In this document: positions 7,567 through 12,828 of the stretch, one piece after another
How positions within the stretch are numbered: the first letter of the stretch is position 1
Layout: each line of letters starts with the position of its first letter
From: Anaerolineaceae bacterium
GTDB taxonomy: Bacteria > Chloroflexota > Anaerolineae > Anaerolineales > Anaerolineaceae
Assembly: GCA_017995665.1 (NCBI GenBank)
Contig: JAGOIM010000018.1
Coordinates: 1-14,901 of the forward strand
Length of the DNA stretch: 14,901 nt
Reading direction: 5' to 3'
The notes under the pieces: model-generated
Told to the model about the DNA's origin: nothing
Database searches by the model: none
Seen by the model: only the letters and a program-made list of their open reading frames with translations
Position numbers and translations under genes: made by a program

Positions 7567-7661
7567 AGAAACAGCCACTCTAAGAAATCGGGATTTTAGT
7601 GGAATACCAAACTTAAATTTCGTTTAAAGATAGAATTGATAGAAAATTTTCATTTTACTTT

Positions 7662-7666
7662 AGGAG
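7662..7666 (+). promoter_or_regulatory. Ribosome binding site of the four-helix-bundle gene
   Basis: AGGAG lies 4 nt before the ATG at 7671. It fixes the start, which also matches the family N-terminus (a few residues before the F-x-x-L-x-VWQKSMDL block). Confidence 0.6.
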
Positions 7667-7670
7667 TGAT

Positions 7671-8026
7671 ATGGCTGATCGAAATTTTAAAGGTTTGATT
7701 GTTTGGCAAAAATCCATGGATTTAGCAGTAGAAATACATGAATTAGTCAAATTTTTACCAAAAGATGAACTGTATGGCATTTCAAACCAGTTACGCCGAG
7801 CAGCCGTATCCATTCCATCCAATATCGCCGAAGTATATGCAAGGAGCTCCACCCCAGACTATACAAAATTTTTGTCCTACGCTCGAGGGTCAAATGCCGA
7901 AGTGGAGACTCAGCTATTAATTTGTTTTCGGTTGGATATTTAACAGAAAAGCAAATTGAAAAAGCATTAGCTTTATGCCTTGAAATCGTAAAAATGCTTT
8001 CTAGAATGATATTAAATAACAAATAA
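7671..8026 (+). pseudogene. Four-helix-bundle protein (S23 / 23S rRNA intervening-sequence family), frameshifted
   Basis: The first frame gives 90 aa with clear family blocks: FKGLIVWQKSMDLAVEIHEL at the N-terminus, then NQLRRAAVSIPSNIAE, then a FLSYARGS and ETQLLI block. It ends at TAA 7941-7943. In the frame starting at 7934 the expected C-terminus follows: GYLTEKQIEKALALCLEIVK, then MLSRMI, with a stop at 8024-8026. Restoring one base near 7929-7933 gives about 118 aa, the usual family length, so a single-base deletion or a sequencing error is the simplest reading. The usual Gly after SNIAE is Val, another sign of decay. It is the only plus-strand gene here, lies between inverted heptad arrays, and is more AT-rich than its neighbours. 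The family includes ORFs in 23S rRNA intervening sequences and the Avd proteins of diversity-generating retroelements; no reverse transcriptase or rRNA is in this window. Its function here is unknown. Confidence 0.85.
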
Positions 8027-8054
8027 TAGTCTTCTTGCAGAATTACCTTGACTG

Positions 8055-8124
8055 CCTTGGCCCTAATCTTTCCCCTTGGCTCTTGGAACTTGGCACTTAG
8101 CTCTTCAAACTTGGCTCTATCCTT
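8055..8124. repeat. Right heptad array, inverted relative to the left array
   Basis: Six heptads in phase run from 8076 to 8117, starting TTGGCTC, TTGGAAC and ending TTGGCTC at 8111. On the minus strand these read GAGCCAA, GTGCCAA, GTTCCAA and similar. The flanking heptads on the minus strand are AAGGATA (8124-8118) and GGGGAAA (8075-8069), matching the GGGGATA partner of the left array. More degenerate copies (around TTGGCCC, 8057) extend inward. The 13-bp string GGATAGAGCCAAG is identical here (8122-8110) and at 7527-7539 in the left array. The array overlaps the last codons and stop of the ABC exporter gene. Confidence 0.8.
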
Positions 8125-9934
8125 TTAGAAATTTCCCGCTTTGCTCCACATAATCCAGAGATTGATGTCTGAAGTATGTATTATACAGTTCGGCGTAATG
8201 GCCGCCTTTGCTGAGCAGGGCTTCGTGGCTTCCTTGTTCGACGATCTCTCCATGGTCCAAAACCAAAATTCGGTCTGCGGATTTGACAGTCGAAAGGCGG
8301 TGGGCAATCAAAATACTGGTAGATTGACTCAAAATCAGGTTCAAGGCTTGTTGAATTTGTTGCTCGGTAAATGGATCGATACTGGCTGTTGCTTCGTCGA
8401 GGATGAAAATAGATGGTTTGTGCACTAAGACGCGCATCAGAGCGACCAATTGGCGCTGACCCATCGAAATGTGCGCTCCTCTTTCACCGACCTGGGTTTC
8501 CAAGCCATTCGAAAAAGTTTCCAGCCATTCCCCCTTTCCCACTAAATTAGCCAGGCGTAAGATTTCCTCCCGGCTGTTATCCGGTTTGGCAAAACGGATG
8601 TTATCTTCAATTGTTCCTTCAAACAAGAAGGGTGCCTGGTTAACAATTCCCATCTGCAAACGCAAATCGGTCAAATCGAGTTTACGGATATCAAGGTCGT
8701 CAATTAGCAGCTCACCCTCTTGAAATTCGTAGAAACGAGCAACCAAACGAGCAATTGAAGATTTTCCGGAGCCGGTATGCCCGACAATTGCGATATTTTC
8801 ACCGGGTTTGATGTGTAAATTAAAGTCGTCCAAAACTTTACCGCCGGTTTGATAGCTAAAGCCGAGGTGGTTAAAGTCAATTTTGCCGCTGATACTTGGT
8901 AGTTTGATGGCGTCAAGTTGTTTCACGCTGTGTTCACTGTCAATAAGAGCGAAAATCCGTTCCGCGGCTGACATACCGGTTTGAACTTGAGTCCAATAGG
9001 AAGTGATTTCCAAGACCGGCATAAGGAAGCGATCGGTAGAGAGTAAAACTAAATACCAGGCTCCTGCGCTGAGAAAACCCTGCATAACATTTAAGGCGCC
9101 ATAATAAACCATCAAGGCAATCGAGAGGCTGCTGATGACGCGCATAATCGGAAAAACAATGGAGAGCGCTAAGCCGCGCTGTATATTTACTCGATAAGAA
9201 GCTTTGTTTGAATCCTGAAATTCTTGATAAATGGCTTCTTCCTGGCGAAAGTTTTTTGCAACAGAAATACCGCTGATGGTCTCTTTGATGGTTGCATTGA
9301 CGTTTGCCATTGCCCGCATTCCTCGGGTGGTTACTTTTCTGGCGATTTTTCGATAGGCAATTACGAAGAGTATAACAATTGGAATAAATGCCATCAATGC
9401 TAAGGCTAAACGCCATTCTGTTTGGAAGAGAATGACGGCTGTTACGATTGATTGCAAGAGGCTGGTGAGCACATCTGTGGTCAGACGGATCATGGTCCCA
9501 AAATCGTCACTATCGGAGGTGATGCGAGAGACAATTCTTCCGGATGAAAAATTGTCGTGAAATGCCAAATCCTGCCGCATCGTTGCTGAAAAAGCATCAA
9601 CAGTCAGATCACGAATTAAATAGGCAATCACTCTTGCCATCATTCGGCGCAGAAGGTAATAAAAAACAAAACCAGAGACTTCAATAACAATTACCGCGAT
9701 AACGAGATAGACAAAATTGTTGAAGTTGGGGTTTGTAGCCAGCTGACCATCCAGCACTCGTGAAACTAAAACCGGAGGCAAGGCACCGATCACAGCCCGA
9801 ATGATTACAACCAGAAGGATTAAAAAGAGTTGCTTTTTATATGGTTTGGCATAGGCCCAAATTCGGCGCAAAAGTGCACTGGTATTGTAATTTCTGTCAT
9901 AAGATTCCCCTGAAAGTCCGGCAAATATACCCAT
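8117..9934 (-). CDS. ABC exporter half-transporter, subunit with degenerate signature motif
   Basis: This 605-aa protein has six membrane helices (about 34-310) fused to a C-terminal ATPase domain, the half-exporter layout (compare the BmrCD, LmrCD and TM287/288 types). It should export lipids, peptides or drugs across the inner membrane; the substrate cannot be assigned. ATPase motifs are Walker A GHTGSGKSS (385-393), Q-loop Q433, Walker B ILDE with catalytic E514, and H545. The signature is ISMGQ (489-493) instead of LSGGQ. The partner gene upstream has the opposite defect, so the two form one heterodimer. The start at 9934 has GGGAGG 6 nt upstream, inside the end of the partner gene. The stop codon TAG lies inside a heptad repeat unit, so the final residues may have been altered by the repeat. 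Confidence 0.93.
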   Translation of the reverse strand: MGIFAGLSGESYDRNYNTSALLRRIWAYAKPYKKQLFLILLVVIIRAVIGALPPVLVSRVLDGQLATNPNFNNFVYLVIAVIVIEVSGFVFYYLLRRMMARVIAYLIRDLTVDAFSATMRQDLAFHDNFSSGRIVSRITSDSDDFGTMIRLTTDVLTSLLQSIVTAVILFQTEWRLALALMAFIPIVILFVIAYRKIARKVTTRGMRAMANVNATIKETISGISVAKNFRQEEAIYQEFQDSNKASYRVNIQRGLALSIVFPIMRVISSLSIALMVYYGALNVMQGFLSAGAWYLVLLSTDRFLMPVLEITSYWTQVQTGMSAAERIFALIDSEHSVKQLDAIKLPSISGKIDFNHLGFSYQTGGKVLDDFNLHIKPGENIAIVGHTGSGKSSIARLVARFYEFQEGELLIDDLDIRKLDLTDLRLQMGIVNQAPFLFEGTIEDNIRFAKPDNSREEILRLANLVGKGEWLETFSNGLETQVGERGAHISMGQRQLVALMRVLVHKPSIFILDEATASIDPFTEQQIQQALNLILSQSTSILIAHRLSTVKSADRILVLDHGEIVEQGSHEALLSKGGHYAELYNTYFRHQSLDYVEQSGKFLKG

Positions 9935-9935
9935 C

Positions 9936-11690
9936 TTAAACCTCCCTAAAAATATCTTGATAGGCTTTTGAGGTTTTCATGAGCTCTTCATGATTGCCTA
10001 TTGCAGAAATTTTGCCCTTACGAACCACAATAATCAGGTCTGCCCAACGGATTTGAGAGAGCCGATGGGTGATAATAAAAGTCGTTCGGCCTTCTGAGGC
10101 TTTTTTGATGGCACGTTGAATTTCGTCCTCTGTTTGACTGTCAATCGCACTGGTTGAATCGTCGAGGATAAGAATGTGCGGGTCGGTTAAGAATGCTCGC
10201 GCTAAAGCCAGCCGCTGGCGCTGTCCGCCGGAAAGCGTGGTTCCTCTTTCGCCAATGATAGTTTCGTAAGCTTCGGGCATTTCACTGATAAAATCTGCTG
10301 CCTGTGCTTCTTCGGCTGCTGTTTGAATTTCTTCCATTGTCGCTTCCGGTTTGCCAAAGGCAATGTTTTCGGCAACCGTTTTAGAAAAGAGGAAAATATC
10401 TTGTTCGATAATTGAAATTTGACTGCGCAGGCTATCCAATTTCCACTCGCGCAAATCAATGCCATCAATATTAATCGCGCCTGAAGTGGGGTCGTAGGTG
10501 CGATTGATGAGATGAATCAGGCTGGTTTTACCGGAGCCGGTCTGCCCGACAATGGCAACCGTCTGGCCCGGTTCAACCGTAAAATTGATGTTCTGTAGGG
10601 TTGGCTTTCCTTTTTCGTAAGAAAAGCTAAGGTTCTTAAATTCAACTTTGCCCTGGATACGGGCAGTGTGTCCTTCGGCATTTTCATCGAGATTGTTTTC
10701 GCTGTTCATAATTGATAACAAGCGTTTTGCCCCTGCCAGTCCGGAGGAGATCATTGAATAAGAGCGGATGGAAGTGTTGGTTGGAAAACCAAGCATTGAA
10801 AGAGCGCTGAAATAGGTCAAAACCGAACCAAGTTCAATCTGACCGTTTTGGACAAGGATTAATGCGTGTAGTAGACCAAATCCCATCGCCAAAGCAAGCA
10901 AAAGCAAGGGGATAAAACGTGCTTCGATATCTCCCAGAGCAATCGTGGCATCACGATGAGCTTGGGTGTTTCTTCGGAAGAGTTCGATTTCTTTTTCTTC
11001 CTGGCCAGCGGCTTTGACGGTTTCGATGCCGTCGATATCTTCGGAGAGGCGGCTATTGAGCTTTCCAAAAGTGGAGCGCACTTCGGTGGTTACCGGTTTT
11101 AAGATTTTTAGATAATGCCAAATGGAGATGAAATAGGCGATAATAAAAATAGTCGGTGTCAGCAGGAGGGCAGTGTGAATGGATGCGCCAATTACCAGGG
11201 GAATGAAGAGGAAATTCAAGGAGCCGAAAACCATATTGATGCCCGGGCTGAAGATATAATTGACTTCGCGGATGTCGTTGGTTGCGCGAGCCATCAGATC
11301 GCCAACGGATTGAAGGCTGTGGAAAGTCATGCTTTTACCAAGCAAGCTGATATAAAACTCTTCCCGAATGTCGCGTTCGATTCTTTGAGCGGTAACCTCG
11401 AAACCATAATTTCGGGCAAATTGTGAAAAACCGCGAATGGTTTGGGTGATACCAATCAAGGCTGCGCTGCGAAGAGCAAGGTCTAAGGAAGGTGCTCCGG
11501 AGGTGAGGTTAGTAAAAACCCGGCCAAATTCAACTGCAGGAATACCGGCAAGGGCGGCATTGCCAACCGCACCAAGCAAGGCAATTAAAAAAATACCCCA
11601 ATGATGCAGGGCATGACTGGCAACCCATTTGATCGGACTTGAGCGCCAGGTTTTGTATTTGAAAGGGATGGTAAATTCACTTATTGTCAT
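9936..11690 (-). CDS. ABC exporter half-transporter, subunit lacking the catalytic glutamate
   Basis: This 584-aa protein has a six-helix membrane domain (about 30-310) followed by an ATPase domain. Motifs are Walker A GQTGSGKTS (382-390), Q430, canonical signature LSGGQRQRLALARA (486-499), Walker B ILILD, and H542. The residue after Walker B is D511 where hydrolytic subunits have Glu. In heterodimeric exporters the site built from this Walker A/B and the partner's signature is hydrolysis-poor; here the partner's signature is also degenerate, so both defects fall in the same site. It is the first gene of the pair and ends one base before the partner begins. The start at 11690 follows an A-rich stretch with no strong Shine-Dalgarno; a GATAAA box just upstream could be a -10, but this is weak. 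Confidence 0.93.
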   Translation of the reverse strand: MTISEFTIPFKYKTWRSSPIKWVASHALHHWGIFLIALLGAVGNAALAGIPAVEFGRVFTNLTSGAPSLDLALRSAALIGITQTIRGFSQFARNYGFEVTAQRIERDIREEFYISLLGKSMTFHSLQSVGDLMARATNDIREVNYIFSPGINMVFGSLNFLFIPLVIGASIHTALLLTPTIFIIAYFISIWHYLKILKPVTTEVRSTFGKLNSRLSEDIDGIETVKAAGQEEKEIELFRRNTQAHRDATIALGDIEARFIPLLLLALAMGFGLLHALILVQNGQIELGSVLTYFSALSMLGFPTNTSIRSYSMISSGLAGAKRLLSIMNSENNLDENAEGHTARIQGKVEFKNLSFSYEKGKPTLQNINFTVEPGQTVAIVGQTGSGKTSLIHLINRTYDPTSGAINIDGIDLREWKLDSLRSQISIIEQDIFLFSKTVAENIAFGKPEATMEEIQTAAEEAQAADFISEMPEAYETIIGERGTTLSGGQRQRLALARAFLTDPHILILDDSTSAIDSQTEDEIQRAIKKASEGRTTFIITHRLSQIRWADLIIVVRKGKISAIGNHEELMKTSKAYQDIFREV

Positions 11691-11772
11691 GTTTTATCGC
11701 TTTTGTAGTTTCATTTTAATGCAGACTTGAGATTTAGACATGGTTTTTTACAAATCAGAGAAATAGAATAAA

Positions 11773-11823
11773 GGGAGCAGTTAGAAGCAAATCGTGCTTC
11801 CCGTCTCCCGATCCGTTCTCTGT
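11773..11823. repeat. Degenerate 7-nt-period repeat array with internal inversion
   Basis: Heptads run in phase from GGGAGCA at 11773. From about 11801 the units are C-rich (CCGTCTC, CCGATCC), which on the minus strand are G-rich like the first. The orientation flips around a hairpin, GAAGCA (11784-11789) with TGCTTC (11795-11800) and a 5-nt loop. GGGAGCA is identical to a unit at 3375-3381. The array lies in the 248-bp spacer between the SMP-30 gene and the ABC exporter pair; apart from it and the weak hairpin at 11832-11853 I see nothing else in that spacer. Confidence 0.5.
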
Positions 11824-11831
11824 GTAAACTG

Positions 11832-11853
11832 AAAAACCTTGGTACTGGTTTTT
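11832..11853. terminator. Weak hairpin downstream of the SMP-30 gene
   Basis: AAAAACC (11832-11838) and GGTTTTT (11847-11853) form a 7-bp stem with an 8-nt loop, about 85 bp after the SMP-30 stop. The stem is mostly A-T and the T-run is within it, so any terminator would be weak. Confidence 0.3.
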
Positions 11854-11938
11854 ATTTGCTATTAATAATCAGGCAAAAGGTAAGGATTTAGGGAAATTTG
11901 AAGTAATCGTAGAAATCTGTAAAGGTGGTTTTGGATTC

Positions 11939-12814
11939 TCAGATATCAAATATCTTTGAAGGTCTACCGCTAAAGTTGGTTTTGACTATGAACAAATTAC
12001 CTGCAGATGCTTGGGATTGACGGTCTGTTTCACTTAAACCCACATATGCCGAAGTGATAAACAAGCTCTTAAAATCTTTCCCTCCAAAAGCTAGCGAAGT
12101 AGGGCGTTGAACAGGCAAGGCGATTTCAGTCAGGATTTTGCCTTCAGGATTGAGCTGGATGACTTTCCAGCCATCCCAGATTGCTGACCAGATGTTCCCT
12201 TCAGTGTCGAGCGTCAAGCCGTCCGGTGTGCCAATTGACGTTTGGAAAAAAACTTCTTTATTGGATAAAAGGTTAAACTCGGGGTCTATTTTATAACGAT
12301 AAATGGCGTTTTCGGCTGAATCGGTATGATAGAAATATCCTCTTTCCACATCCCAATCCAAGCCATTGCTGATGCTAAGATTTGAAATTTTCTCTTCCAA
12401 AGTATTATTTTTCAAAATCCAGAGACTGGACATGCCTTGGGGACCTTTGCTGCCAATCCAAAAGCGACCAAGCGGGTCAATTTTGCCATCATTAAAGAGC
12501 ATTCGATGATCGGGAAGCTGGACAGCCAGGAGCAATTTTTTCTGATTCGACTCCGGATTCCAGAGATAAAAACCAGTTTCTGTTGCCAGGATAAAATCTT
12601 TTTCACCTGCGAGGGCAATGCAACCAATTTTCTCATGAAGGGCATAGTTGAGAATCTGTTTTGTTTCCGGTTCGAGAGAATGGATGATGCCGTTATCAAT
12701 ATCGACCCAAAAGAGGAGCCCCCGACGATGATCCCAAAGCGGAGATTCTCCGAGGCGGTCTTGTGATGTGGCTTCGCTAAATTTTTGCTCTGATGGGTTT
12801 GCGTTTAAGTGCAT
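11939..12814 (-). CDS. SMP-30/gluconolactonase/LRE-family protein
   Basis: This is a six-bladed beta-propeller of the SMP-30 family, whose studied members are divalent-metal lactonases acting on sugar lactones. Numbering from the ATG at 12814 (291 aa), likely metal ligands are E23 (LGESPLWD), N150 (ISNGLDWD) and D198 (GTPDGLTLD). The block LFNDGKIDPLGRFWIGS (106-122) is typical, but the Arg that usually precedes FND is Leu (L106), so substrate binding may differ from gluconolactone. A longer reading from 12847 would need a TTG start inside the upstream gene. The ATG at 12814 has GAGG overlapping the upstream TGA stop, 12 nt away, and is preferred. No signal peptide is seen, so it is probably cytoplasmic. 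It sits 14 nt after the glycosyltransferase gene and is probably co-transcribed. Confidence 0.88.
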   Translation of the reverse strand: MHLNANPSEQKFSEATSQDRLGESPLWDHRRGLLFWVDIDNGIIHSLEPETKQILNYALHEKIGCIALAGEKDFILATETGFYLWNPESNQKKLLLAVQLPDHRMLFNDGKIDPLGRFWIGSKGPQGMSSLWILKNNTLEEKISNLSISNGLDWDVERGYFYHTDSAENAIYRYKIDPEFNLLSNKEVFFQTSIGTPDGLTLDTEGNIWSAIWDGWKVIQLNPEGKILTEIALPVQRPTSLAFGGKDFKSLFITSAYVGLSETDRQSQASAGNLFIVKTNFSGRPSKIFDI

Positions 12815-12828
12815 GGCAAAAGCTATCC

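Noticed and set aside
7747..8022. 91-aa minus-strand open frame over the four-helix-bundle locus
   Set aside because: The plus strand encodes clear family motifs; the minus-strand frame is a shadow.
7671..8026. Diversity-generating retroelement
   Set aside because: The four-helix-bundle family includes Avd, but there is no reverse transcriptase, template repeat or variable repeat in the window.
7511..8124. CRISPR array
   Set aside because: The units are 7 or 14 bp without unique spacers and there are no cas genes.
8940..9416. 158-aa minus-strand open frame
   Set aside because: It lies wholly inside the ABC exporter gene in another frame and shows no recognisable domain; it is a shadow.
12437..12766. 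109-aa plus-strand open frame
   Set aside because: It is antisense to the SMP-30 gene and shows no domain or ribosome site I can support.
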